From: a virus
IMG/VR virus record: IMGVR_UViG_3300027754_005796
Location: 1 to 64,000 of that record
DNA: 64,000 bases
Strand: one strand, 5' to 3'
Of this stretch, positions 34,339 through 41,555 are shown piece after piece. A program made the translations under genes and the position numbers. The notes under the pieces are model-generated. The model saw nothing but the letters and a program-made list of their open reading frames with translations, did not search any database and had not been told where the DNA came from. Each line of letters begins with the position of its first letter. Position 1 is the first letter of the stretch.

Positions 34339-35742
34339 ATGCAACTATATTCTGATTTTATTGATGCTGATCGACAAGGACCAAAAATTAGTGTTGGTGT
34401 CGTTGGCGATGCCATGATAGATGAGTTCATGGATGTTGACATCAAGAAAATATCACCAGAATTCCCCATAATTGTTTTGCAATCTGAAGAGGAAAAATAC
34501 CAGTATCTTCCCGGTGGTGCAGCAAATTGTGCATATCAGTTTACCCATTTTAATGCAGATGCTCATCTCTATGCTTTTTCTGACGATCATGCTTCCAAAG
34601 TATTTCTCCAAAATAATTTAAATTTGTCTGGTGTTGTAGAAATTGGCAATCAAATTCCCAGAAAAAGAAGATTGTATAGTCAAGGCTTGCCAGTCAGTAG
34701 AACTGACATTGAGTCAAAAAGTTATGGATTTAGCAAAGATATTCTTCATTTACGATCCGCAGATGTTTTCAAAAATCTGAAAAACAACACGGGTTTGGAA
34801 GCTTTGATTTTGTCGGACTATAACAAAGGTTTGTTTGCCGGTTTCGATCAAGAAATAATTCGTGAATTCAAAAATGTGATTGTTGATCCAAAATGCGGAG
34901 ACTTGAATCGCTGGCGAGGTTGTACGGTTTTCAAGCCGAATCTTGAAGAGGCTCTTAGGCTAAGTGGCAAATCAACCATTCTTGAGGCTGGTGCGTATTT
35001 GTTAGACTTATTGTCTTGTCAGGCTGTTGTTGTAACTATGGCTGGTGATGGAGTTATGGTTTTCCAACAAACTAAAAATCCAATACACATTCGTGCTCAA
35101 AGAAAATTGCCTACAGCAGAGTCTGTGATTGGTGCGGGAGATTGTTTCGCAGCTTTTTATGCCATGTCTTTGGTAAGAGGCTTCAACTATGAGCAAGCTG
35201 CTGAAATATCTTTTCATGCTGGCACTTTATATGTGCAAAATAAACATAATACACCTTTAAGTCCCAAGCAATTCAAGTCATCTTACGACCCTTTTAGCCT
35301 CAAATTTGTCGATAACCCTGAGGTTTTCTTTGACAAAAGAAATTACAAACTTGTTTTTACGAATGGATGCTTTGATTTTGGCCTAACTTCTGGGCATGTC
35401 GAGTGCATCAATTTTGCCAAAAATCAAGGCGACAAGCTTGTGGTTGCTTTGAACAGCGATGATAGCGTAAAGCGACTGAAGGGAAATGGCAGACCTATTT
35501 TGCCTTTTGCTGATCGTGTCAAAATAATTTCTAGTTTGCAATCTGTTGATTATGTTATCGGATTTGACGAAGACACTCCTCTAAAAATTATTCAGCAAAT
35601 TGTGCCAGACTTAATTGTTAAGGGAGGGGATTACACCATAGATCAAGTTGTGGGCAATCATTTAGCTCAAGTGAAAATTTTTGATTTTGTTAACTCGATT
35701 TCCACAACTCAAAAAATTGAAAAAATGAATCATCTAGCTTGA
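34339..35742 (+). CDS. hldE: HldE-like bifunctional heptose kinase / adenylyltransferase
   Basis: The protein has 467 residues, the normal HldE length. The kinase half (about 1-310, PfkB type) has GDAMIDEFMDVDIKKISPE, the GGAANCA sugar-binding loop and the catalytic loop SVIGAGDCFAAFYAM (G-A-G-D). The nucleotidyltransferase half (about 335-467) has VFTNGCFDFGLTSGHVE, NSDDSVKRLKG and DEDTPLKIIQQIVPDLIVKGGDY. The usual H-x-G-H of this fold is T-S-G-H, so the first catalytic His is replaced. HldE makes ADP-glycero-manno-heptose for LPS cores. GT9-like enzymes nearby could use the product. Confidence 0.88.
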   Translation: MQLYSDFIDADRQGPKISVGVVGDAMIDEFMDVDIKKISPEFPIIVLQSEEEKYQYLPGGAANCAYQFTHFNADAHLYAFSDDHASKVFLQNNLNLSGVVEIGNQIPRKRRLYSQGLPVSRTDIESKSYGFSKDILHLRSADVFKNLKNNTGLEALILSDYNKGLFAGFDQEIIREFKNVIVDPKCGDLNRWRGCTVFKPNLEEALRLSGKSTILEAGAYLLDLLSCQAVVVTMAGDGVMVFQQTKNPIHIRAQRKLPTAESVIGAGDCFAAFYAMSLVRGFNYEQAAEISFHAGTLYVQNKHNTPLSPKQFKSSYDPFSLKFVDNPEVFFDKRNYKLVFTNGCFDFGLTSGHVECINFAKNQGDKLVVALNSDDSVKRLKGNGRPILPFADRVKIISSLQSVDYVIGFDEDTPLKIIQQIVPDLIVKGGDYTIDQVVGNHLAQVKIFDFVNSISTTQKIEKMNHLA

Positions 35743-36056
35743 CATTTTATGCACTCACAACCTGCACAACATTTGTGATCTGGACAGCAGGGGCACGGCG
35801 GGTTGTGAATAGACACACATTTGCAACATGTCTTGTTTGATCCACATCCCTTGCAACAGGTGCAATTCTCGCAGCATTGTCCAAGTTTTTCGCACCCACA
35901 AGTTGTACCGCAACAATCACATCCGCATTCGCAAGGCTTGCAAGACCTGTCTACTTCGCAGCAAGGTTTATCGCACTTTATTTTAGGCATAAATATAATC
36001 GAACCATAAGCTCCAGCTACTGCTCCGACAATAAAAGACAGAATTATCAAAATCAT
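35730..36056 (-). CDS. Membrane-anchored ultra-cysteine-rich protein
   Basis: The protein has 108 residues with ribosome site AAAGGAG. Residues 1-24 (MILIILSFIVGAVAGAYGSI) form a membrane anchor or uncleaved signal. The rest is about one-third cysteine: 28 Cys in about 82 residues, many as C-C, C-x-C and C-x2-C (KPCECGCDCCG, ENCTCCKGCG). Such density suggests metal binding (metallothionein-like) or a disulphide-rich periplasmic domain. No known family is recognised. It converges with hldE, overlapping by 13 nt. Confidence 0.65.
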   Translation of the reverse strand: MILIILSFIVGAVAGAYGSIIFMPKIKCDKPCCEVDRSCKPCECGCDCCGTTCGCEKLGQCCENCTCCKGCGSNKTCCKCVSIHNPPCPCCPDHKCCAGCECIKCQAR

Positions 36057-36075
36057 TTTGCTGCTCCTTTGCCTG

Positions 36076-36086
36076 CATATATAATG
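36076..36086. promoter_or_regulatory. TATATAAT promoter region between divergent genes
   Basis: GCATATATAATG lies between the Cys-rich gene (minus, ATG 36056, with a proper ribosome site) and the HNH gene (plus). On the minus strand it reads CATTATATATGC, 22 nt upstream of the minus ATG. On the plus strand, TATATG at 36091-36096 ends just before ATG 36102. Direction is uncertain and both are possible. Confidence 0.35.
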
Positions 36087-36101
36087 ATTGTATATGCGAA
36101 C

Positions 36102-36380
36102 ATGAAAAGAAATAAAAAATTAATCGATAAAAAGGTCAAAAAAAGAATTGCAGGTAAATGCAAATTCTGTCCTTGCGATATTTATGAGCTTTTAGATGTT
36201 CATCGTATAGTTGAAGGCAATGAGGGCGGTCGATATACTGACCAAAATACTGTCTGTTGTTGTGTTTCCTGCCACAGGAAAATTCATGCTGGAATTATCA
36301 AGATAGACCGCCAATATCCTTCGATAAGTGGAAATTTGGTTCTTCATTATTGGATCGATGGTCAAGAATATTGGGAATGA
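36102..36380 (+). CDS. Small HNH endonuclease-like protein
   Basis: The protein has 92 residues (ATG 36084 could add six). CKFCPCDIYELLDVHRIVEG (C-x2-C then D-x-H) and NTVCCCVSCHRKIHAG (C-x2-C-H-x3-H) form a zinc-stabilised HNH core with D-V-H in place of the first H. HNH enzymes nick or cut DNA and are common as free homing endonucleases or packaging factors. No terminase is seen nearby, so the role is open. Confidence 0.65.
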   Translation: MKRNKKLIDKKVKKRIAGKCKFCPCDIYELLDVHRIVEGNEGGRYTDQNTVCCCVSCHRKIHAGIIKIDRQYPSISGNLVLHYWIDGQEYWE

Positions 36381-36393
36381 ACTAAATATTTGT

Positions 36394-36570
36394 ATGATGA
36401 CCTTTCGGCAATTTCTTGAAGCAAAAAGCACCGGCAAATTCGGCATGGGTACAGGCCAGTCTCCCACAAAGCTGATGGCTGTTGGCGCATCAAAGCCAGC
36501 AAAACCCAGCCATTTAAAATATACTGGTTTGGCAGTAACTGGCCTTTATTCTGTTGCAAAAATTAAATAG
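36394..36570 (+). CDS. Small protein with capsid-targeting-like leader (58 aa)
   Basis: Tandem ATG codons lie at 36394 and 36397, with no ribosome site; CTAAATA (36382-36388) ends 5-8 nt before them. The protein begins MMTFRQFLEAKSTGKFGMGT: F-R-Q-F-L-E, the clearest match to the T4 leader Y-Q-E-F-I. The remainder is basic and Gly/Ser/Ala-rich (KLMAVGASKPAKPSHLKY). It resembles 33112 in size and character, and a packaged internal protein is inferred. Confidence 0.55.
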   Translation: MMTFRQFLEAKSTGKFGMGTGQSPTKLMAVGASKPAKPSHLKYTGLAVTGLYSVAKIK

Positions 36571-36585
36571 TTACTCCACTACAGC

Positions 36586-37185
36586 ATGGAAGTTTCAAGT
36601 TTAGGCGACAATCTCGCCATTCTCATCAAATGTGATCACGCTCCACACCATGATTGGATGTCGTTTTTTTGCTGGTATTCCATCAGTAAAAATCTTCCTG
36701 AAGCGAAAGTTGTCGTCGCATGTTCTAGAGGCGGTGAAATGAATTTTGATATTTTCAATTGGCCAAAACGCTGTGGAGTGCAATTTGCCTACCACAATCC
36801 GGGATTAGACACCGTTAAATTCGTTCTTGATAACGATAAATTTGGAACAGGAACTCCTTTGCTTGTTTTGGAACCTTGTACTGCATGTCTTCGGGATTTT
36901 GATGAAGCGCAGTTCGATCAATCCACTCTCGCAAAAAATGAAGTTTTTAAAGCAAAAGAATTAAGTGGGTTGGTAGGTGAAGCTAAAGACGAAAATCCTT
37001 CCGTTTTCACCGATTACAGCAATGGTTGGGGCAAGTTTGTTACTAGTTCTTGGATAAATAAAGCAAGCACGCCGCTCGTGACCGGACTCAGCTTGTTTAA
37101 GCCTATGATGTCTGTCAACGAGTCAAGACTAGGAAAGTTGTGGGATCGTGCCTCTTTAATGTACCAAAGTGTATCGAGAGGATAA
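36586..37185 (+). CDS. Hypothetical protein
   Basis: The protein has 199 residues starting MEVSSLGDNLAILIKCDHAPHHDWMSFF. The N-terminal part has an alternating beta pattern with VVVACSRGGEMNFDIFNW, and later TGTPLLVLEPCTACLRDFD. It vaguely resembles GT-A-like or Rossmann proteins but has no firm motif. There is no clear ribosome site. It is followed at 1 nt spacing by 37187, so the two are translationally coupled. Confidence 0.55.
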   Translation: MEVSSLGDNLAILIKCDHAPHHDWMSFFCWYSISKNLPEAKVVVACSRGGEMNFDIFNWPKRCGVQFAYHNPGLDTVKFVLDNDKFGTGTPLLVLEPCTACLRDFDEAQFDQSTLAKNEVFKAKELSGLVGEAKDENPSVFTDYSNGWGKFVTSSWINKASTPLVTGLSLFKPMMSVNESRLGKLWDRASLMYQSVSRG

Positions 37186-37186
37186 C

Positions 37187-37465
37187 ATGAGAAGATTTAA
37201 CTACGATGACAATGATGAGTTCCGTGAAGATATTGACAAGTTCTTCAACGACGATGAACTAGACACATACGAAGAGCTCGTTTCCCAAGAAATTGCTATG
37301 CAGGAAGCGCAAATTGATTTGTCTTACAAGGATTTGAATGTTCGCATTATGCGAACTGCTGTTAGAATCTGCGAGAAATCTTTTTGGTGGTCTTTTTATT
37401 CGCAGCCTACTCGTATAAAGATGATCGCTGACACATACAAAAAATTGAAAAGTCTAGAAATATGA
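37187..37465 (+). CDS. Small acidic/helical hypothetical protein
   Basis: The protein has 92 residues, starting at ATG 37187 with GAGAGGATAAC before it. The N-terminus is very acidic (FNYDDNDEFREDIDKFFNDDELD) and the C-terminus is basic and aromatic (CEKSFWWSFYSQPTRIKM). No family is recognised. It lies between 36586 and the zinc-ribbon gene, with short gaps typical of an operon. Confidence 0.6.
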   Translation: MRRFNYDDNDEFREDIDKFFNDDELDTYEELVSQEIAMQEAQIDLSYKDLNVRIMRTAVRICEKSFWWSFYSQPTRIKMIADTYKKLKSLEI

Positions 37466-37473
37466 GGTGAACT

Positions 37474-37809
37474 GTGCCTTTTTACCAGTTTAAATGCAAG
37501 AAGTGTAAAAAAGAATATGAAGAACTTTGCCCTTACGACTCAAAAGGCAAATATTCTGATGTTCGATGCTTATTTTGTAACAGCAAGTCGAAAACAAAAT
37601 TGATGTCTGCTTGCAACTATAATTTCGCAAATCCAGAAGGTACTGATCGCTGGAACAGCGAAAGCGGTGGACACGATTACAGGTTTCACCACAATCTGCC
37701 GAAGGTTTTGTCTCAAAGACAGGCTGCTGAAGAGGCTGGCAAAGACCCAAATCCTTATAACAAAATCAATGATTTGGGAAACGACAATGCTTGGGGCGAA
37801 GTAAAGTAA
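37474..37809 (+). CDS. FmdB-type zinc-ribbon protein
   Basis: The protein has 111 residues, with GTG start and ribosome site GAGGTGAACT. MPFYQFKCKKCKKEYEELCP and VRCLFCNSKSKTKLMS form the C-x2-C...C-x2-C zinc ribbon of the FmdB/CxxC-CxxC-SSSS family. The C-terminal half is polar (GHDYRFHHNLPKVLSQ) and unique. These small ribbons occur in many phages without a fixed function. It is the last gene before a terminator. Confidence 0.7.
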   Translation: MPFYQFKCKKCKKEYEELCPYDSKGKYSDVRCLFCNSKSKTKLMSACNYNFANPEGTDRWNSESGGHDYRFHHNLPKVLSQRQAAEEAGKDPNPYNKINDLGNDNAWGEVK

Positions 37810-37831
37810 AAAAAGTTAAAAATAAATTTTT

Positions 37832-37862
37832 AACCTCGATCATTATGATCGGGGTTTTTTTA
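37832..37862 (+). terminator. Intrinsic terminator
   Basis: AACCTCGATCA pairs with TGATCGGGGTT across a 3-nt TTA loop (one T-G pair) and is followed by TTTTTTTATTTT. It ends the 36586-37809 operon. A TATAAT (about 37887) just downstream may start the PrkA transcript. Confidence 0.8.
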
Positions 37863-37944
37863 TTTTATTTGCTCACTTATAATTGCTGCTGACACAGTCC
37901 ATCTATGTTTTATAAAACTGGCAGCATCAAACTTTGGAGGAATC

Positions 37945-40023
37945 ATGGCCAGCGTTCTTAAAAAGTACATCGAAAAATTCGACCGCTCTCGTTTTCGTGA
38001 GCTTAATTCGGAATTCAGTTTTGCCGAGTACATTGAGCTTTGTTACAAGAATCCAAAGCTCATTCGCAACTCTTGGCAAACCATTTATGATATGATCATG
38101 GAGAAGGGAAGCTACCAAGTCGAAGAGTATCGTAAGACTTACACCAACTACAACTTCTTTGATGACTCAGATTATCCTATCATTGGACTTACACCTATGA
38201 AGGATTCCCTTGTTAAGTTTGTCAAGGGTGCTGCCGGTGGATACGGAACTGAAAAAAGAATTCTCCTACTGCATGGTCCCGTGGGCAGTAGCAAGTCCAC
38301 TCTTTGTCGCTTAATTAAGCGCAGTATGGAAAAGTACAGCCGTACAGATGATGGCGCTTGGTATTCATTCAAGTGGATCAACTTGCCAACTGGTTCTGAT
38401 GGCCTCTATACCGATACCGAATGTCTTTGCCCCATGCACGAGCAGCCCCTAAAGCTTCTCCCTAATGAAGTGCGTCAGGAAATCGTTGCAGAACTGAACA
38501 AGATTCACGAGGAGCATGCCGCTGAATCACAAAAGCCAGACCTTTACACGCTCAAGTGCAACGATGAACTTGATCCTCTTTGCAAGCGATTCATGAAAGA
38601 TTTGCTCAAGCGATATGATGGCGATCTTGAAAAGGTGCTTGAAAATCACATTCGTGTGATTCGCAAGGTTTACTCCGAGGCTGATCGGTGCGGCATCGCA
38701 ACCTTCCAGCCCAAAGACGAGAAGAACCAAGACAGCACCGAATTGACGGGCGACATCAACTTTCGTCAAATCGGAAACTTTGGTACAGACAGCGATCCAC
38801 GAGCTTTTAGTTTTGATGGCGAATTCTGTGTGGGCAATCGTGGTATCATCGAGTTTATCGAAGCCCTTAAGCTTGATACTGCATTCCTTTATGATCTCCT
38901 TGGTGCAAGCCAAGAGCAGAGCATTAAGCCTAAGAAGTTTTCGCAGGTCAGCATTGATGAGGCAATTCTCTGTCACACTAACGATCCAGAATTCCAGAAA
39001 TTGAAATCCAATCAATACATGGAAGCTTTCCGTGATCGCACCACCAAGATCGATGTACCCTACACTCTGAGGTGGTCAGAGGAACTCAAGATTCTTGAGA
39101 AGGACTATGGTCCCGGCAAGGTGCGTCAACACATTGCCCCACACACCCTTGAAATTGCCGCCCTTTGGTCTGTTCTCACCCGTCTGGCAGATGATAAGGA
39201 TGGCAAGCTCAGTTTGGTCGAAAAGGCTGAACTATATGATGGGAAGCTTCTCCCCGGCTGGACCGAAGACTCCGTCAAGGAGTTGAAGGACAAGTATCCA
39301 GACGAAGGAATGATGTTTGGCGTGTCTGTGCGTTACTTGCAAGACAAGATTTCCAACTGTCTTGCAAATAACCATGACTATGTCAATATGTTCATGGTTT
39401 TGAATGAGCTCAGAGATGGTCTTGATCATAGTTCCTTGCTCACAAACAAAGAGCAAGTTGGTCGCTACATTACTTGTATCGACCTTTGCATCAAGAAGCT
39501 TACTGAAATCCTTAAAACGGAGGTTCAAAAGGCTTTGGTTGGAGATAAGGAAGCTATCAAACGCCTTTGCACTAATTACATAGACAATGTGATGGCATAC
39601 ATCAACAAGTCCAAGATTAAGGACCAAATTACGGGACAAGACCGTAAGCCCGATGAAAGGCTTATGCGAGCAATCGAGGAAAAGATTCAGATTCCAGATA
39701 CTGGATGTGATGATTTTCGTCGTCAAATCGCTGCTTTCATTGGTCATTTGGCGCATGAGCACAAGATTTTCCAATGGGATAGCAATCCCAAGCTTCGCAA
39801 GGCTCTTGAGGCCAAGCTGTTTGAGGATGTTAAGGACACCATCAAGTTGAGTGCTCTCAGCGTGAATGGTGCTTCTGTTGTTGACAAGGACATCCAAGAA
39901 AAGATTGATGCAGTTAAAACACGACTCATCAAAGATTTTGGGTACAACGAAAGGTCTGCTACAGATGTGCTAGAATTTGTGGGTGCGATTTTTAGCAGAG
40001 GAGACCTTGCTGAAGACGAGTAA
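37945..40023 (+). CDS. prkA: PrkA-type serine protein kinase / AAA+ protein
   Basis: The protein has 692 residues, near the family's usual 640-650. The N-terminal AAA+ PrkA domain begins FSFAEYIELCYKNPKLIRNSWQTIYDMI. Walker A is GPVGSSKST (about 110-118), followed by the family's KWINLPTGSDGLYTDTECLCPMHEQPLKLLP. The C-terminal PrkA domain includes LRWSEELKILEKDYGPG and AELYDGKLLPGWTEDSVKELKD. PrkA acts in sporulation or stationary-phase stress, together with DUF444 (YeaH) and SpoVR (YcgB). All three are encoded here in the same order, separated only by a terminator and one small gene. Confidence 0.88.
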   Translation: MASVLKKYIEKFDRSRFRELNSEFSFAEYIELCYKNPKLIRNSWQTIYDMIMEKGSYQVEEYRKTYTNYNFFDDSDYPIIGLTPMKDSLVKFVKGAAGGYGTEKRILLLHGPVGSSKSTLCRLIKRSMEKYSRTDDGAWYSFKWINLPTGSDGLYTDTECLCPMHEQPLKLLPNEVRQEIVAELNKIHEEHAAESQKPDLYTLKCNDELDPLCKRFMKDLLKRYDGDLEKVLENHIRVIRKVYSEADRCGIATFQPKDEKNQDSTELTGDINFRQIGNFGTDSDPRAFSFDGEFCVGNRGIIEFIEALKLDTAFLYDLLGASQEQSIKPKKFSQVSIDEAILCHTNDPEFQKLKSNQYMEAFRDRTTKIDVPYTLRWSEELKILEKDYGPGKVRQHIAPHTLEIAALWSVLTRLADDKDGKLSLVEKAELYDGKLLPGWTEDSVKELKDKYPDEGMMFGVSVRYLQDKISNCLANNHDYVNMFMVLNELRDGLDHSSLLTNKEQVGRYITCIDLCIKKLTEILKTEVQKALVGDKEAIKRLCTNYIDNVMAYINKSKIKDQITGQDRKPDERLMRAIEEKIQIPDTGCDDFRRQIAAFIGHLAHEHKIFQWDSNPKLRKALEAKLFEDVKDTIKLSALSVNGASVVDKDIQEKIDAVKTRLIKDFGYNERSATDVLEFVGAIFSRGDLAEDE

Positions 40024-40034
40024 TGTCTAACTGA

Positions 40035-40060
40035 GAGGGGCCTAGTGCCCCTCGTTTTTT
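40035..40060 (+). terminator. Intrinsic terminator between prkA and the DUF444 gene
   Basis: GAGGGGC (40035-40041) and GCCCCTC (40047-40053) with a 5-nt loop are followed by G then T6. It probably gives partial termination, setting PrkA above the downstream genes. Confidence 0.8.
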
Positions 40061-40072
40061 AGGAGAAGTGAT

Positions 40073-40291
40073 ATGCAAAATCCTTGGTTGAATGTTTCTA
40101 AGAGTAAGCAAACGATGAGAGAGATTGATGAAATTGCAATGGAAGTTTGGGGAGATAGTGGAACCCTGAGCGATTTCTTTGCAGCACTTACAGATGAACA
40201 AACAGATTTTCTATTCAGCATGAAAATCAAAGACTTTGCCTGCGATCTTGATGATACGACCTGTGGTTTTGAACTTTCTGATCCAGAATGA
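40073..40291 (+). CDS. Small acidic hypothetical protein within the PrkA module
   Basis: The protein has 72 residues with ribosome site TAGGAGAAGTGAT. MQNPWLNVSKSKQTMREIDEI and FFAALTDEQTDFLFSMKIKDF are helical and acidic. No family is recognised. Its position between prkA and the DUF444 gene suggests a module-specific adaptor, but no sequence evidence supports a function. Confidence 0.55.
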   Translation: MQNPWLNVSKSKQTMREIDEIAMEVWGDSGTLSDFFAALTDEQTDFLFSMKIKDFACDLDDTTCGFELSDPE

Positions 40292-40332
40292 GTATGTAAA
40301 AACAGTTTTTTGTATAGCTTATGAGGTAAAAA

Positions 40333-41544
40333 ATGTGCCCTCGCCGTATAGAAGAGGATCATAAAGATTTTCGTGATGTCGTTTCTGGACGCATCCGCAA
40401 AGCTTTAAAGAAGTTTATTAAAAGCGGACAGATCGTAAGAAATAGGGGCAAAAACGGGAAGATATCAATCAGTATTCCCAAGATTGATATTCCGCACATT
40501 GTCTACGGTGACAGCGGTGAGGGAGCAGGTCGTGGCCCCGGTAAGGAAGGCGATGTAATTGGCAAAGACCCCAAAGGTGGCAAGGGTAATGGTGCAGGTC
40601 AGGGAGAATCTGAAGGTATAAATATCAACCTTGATCTTGAAGATGTTTTGAAATTCATGCAGGACGAACTGCAACTTCCCAACCTCAAAAAGAAACCAAA
40701 TGAAATCTACGATGAAGTGAAAATCAAATACAATAAGATTTCACTTATCGGTCCAGAATCTCTTCGTCACAATAGACGCACCTTGATGCAAACCATGAAG
40801 CGTCAAGCAGCAGAGGGTACTTTAAATAATCTCAAGGTTGTTCCCGGCTTGAAAGACCCTGTACGAGTCTTGCAGCCTATTAATGAGGACAAGCGTTATC
40901 GACAGTTCAGCGAAGTAAAACTGCCATCAAGCAATGCCTTAGTGGTTTTTGCTCGTGACGGCTCAGGTTCAATGGACGAAACCAAGTGCGAAATTGTCAG
41001 CGATATGACTTGGTGGATCGATACTTGGATCAGAAGATTTTATGACCGTGTTGATAGGCTTTATGTCTGGCACGATAGTACGGCTATGGAAGTAGATGAA
41101 GATAAGTTTTACAAATATAGGTATGGCGGTGGCACTACTTGTTCGTCGGCCCTAAAATTCATCACAAAGCAATTTGAGAACAGATACCCGCCTGACAAGT
41201 GGAATATTTATGTGTTTTATTTCACCGATGGGGAAAATTGGGGTGATGACAACGATATTTTCATTAATGCCTTGGCTGAAGAATTTAAACCAAATATCGT
41301 TAATTTTACAGGCATAACTCAAATTCTTGCAGGAACTTATAACGATTCTGTCAAGCATCATGTTGATGATGCCATTAAGAATGGAAAACTTGACAAGGAG
41401 TATGTTCGCACCGTGGCTATTGGAGGCGGGAGCGGAGCAACCCCTTGGTCTATGCCTTCATTGTCTGAGCAAAATAGGAATGAACAAATAATTGATGCAA
41501 TTCAGGTGCTTCTAGGAAATCCAAATAAAGTTTCTCGTGATTGA
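40333..41544 (+). CDS. yeaH: DUF444 (YeaH/YhbH) VWA-domain protein
   Basis: The protein has 403 residues. The N-terminus has the family pattern RRIEEDHKDFRDVVSGRIRKALKKFI, a Gly-rich linker (GEGAGRGPGKEGDVIGKDPK), then the VWA domain with MIDAS VVFARDGSGSMDETK (D-x-S-x-S form, about 207), GGGTTCSSAL and VFYFTDGENWGDD. In bacteria YeaH is co-transcribed with PrkA (YeaG) and its function is poorly known. It overlaps nothing, and the SpoVR gene starts 11 nt downstream. Confidence 0.85.
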   Translation: MCPRRIEEDHKDFRDVVSGRIRKALKKFIKSGQIVRNRGKNGKISISIPKIDIPHIVYGDSGEGAGRGPGKEGDVIGKDPKGGKGNGAGQGESEGININLDLEDVLKFMQDELQLPNLKKKPNEIYDEVKIKYNKISLIGPESLRHNRRTLMQTMKRQAAEGTLNNLKVVPGLKDPVRVLQPINEDKRYRQFSEVKLPSSNALVVFARDGSGSMDETKCEIVSDMTWWIDTWIRRFYDRVDRLYVWHDSTAMEVDEDKFYKYRYGGGTTCSSALKFITKQFENRYPPDKWNIYVFYFTDGENWGDDNDIFINALAEEFKPNIVNFTGITQILAGTYNDSVKHHVDDAIKNGKLDKEYVRTVAIGGGSGATPWSMPSLSEQNRNEQIIDAIQVLLGNPNKVSRD

Positions 41545-41555
41545 GAGGATCAGAC

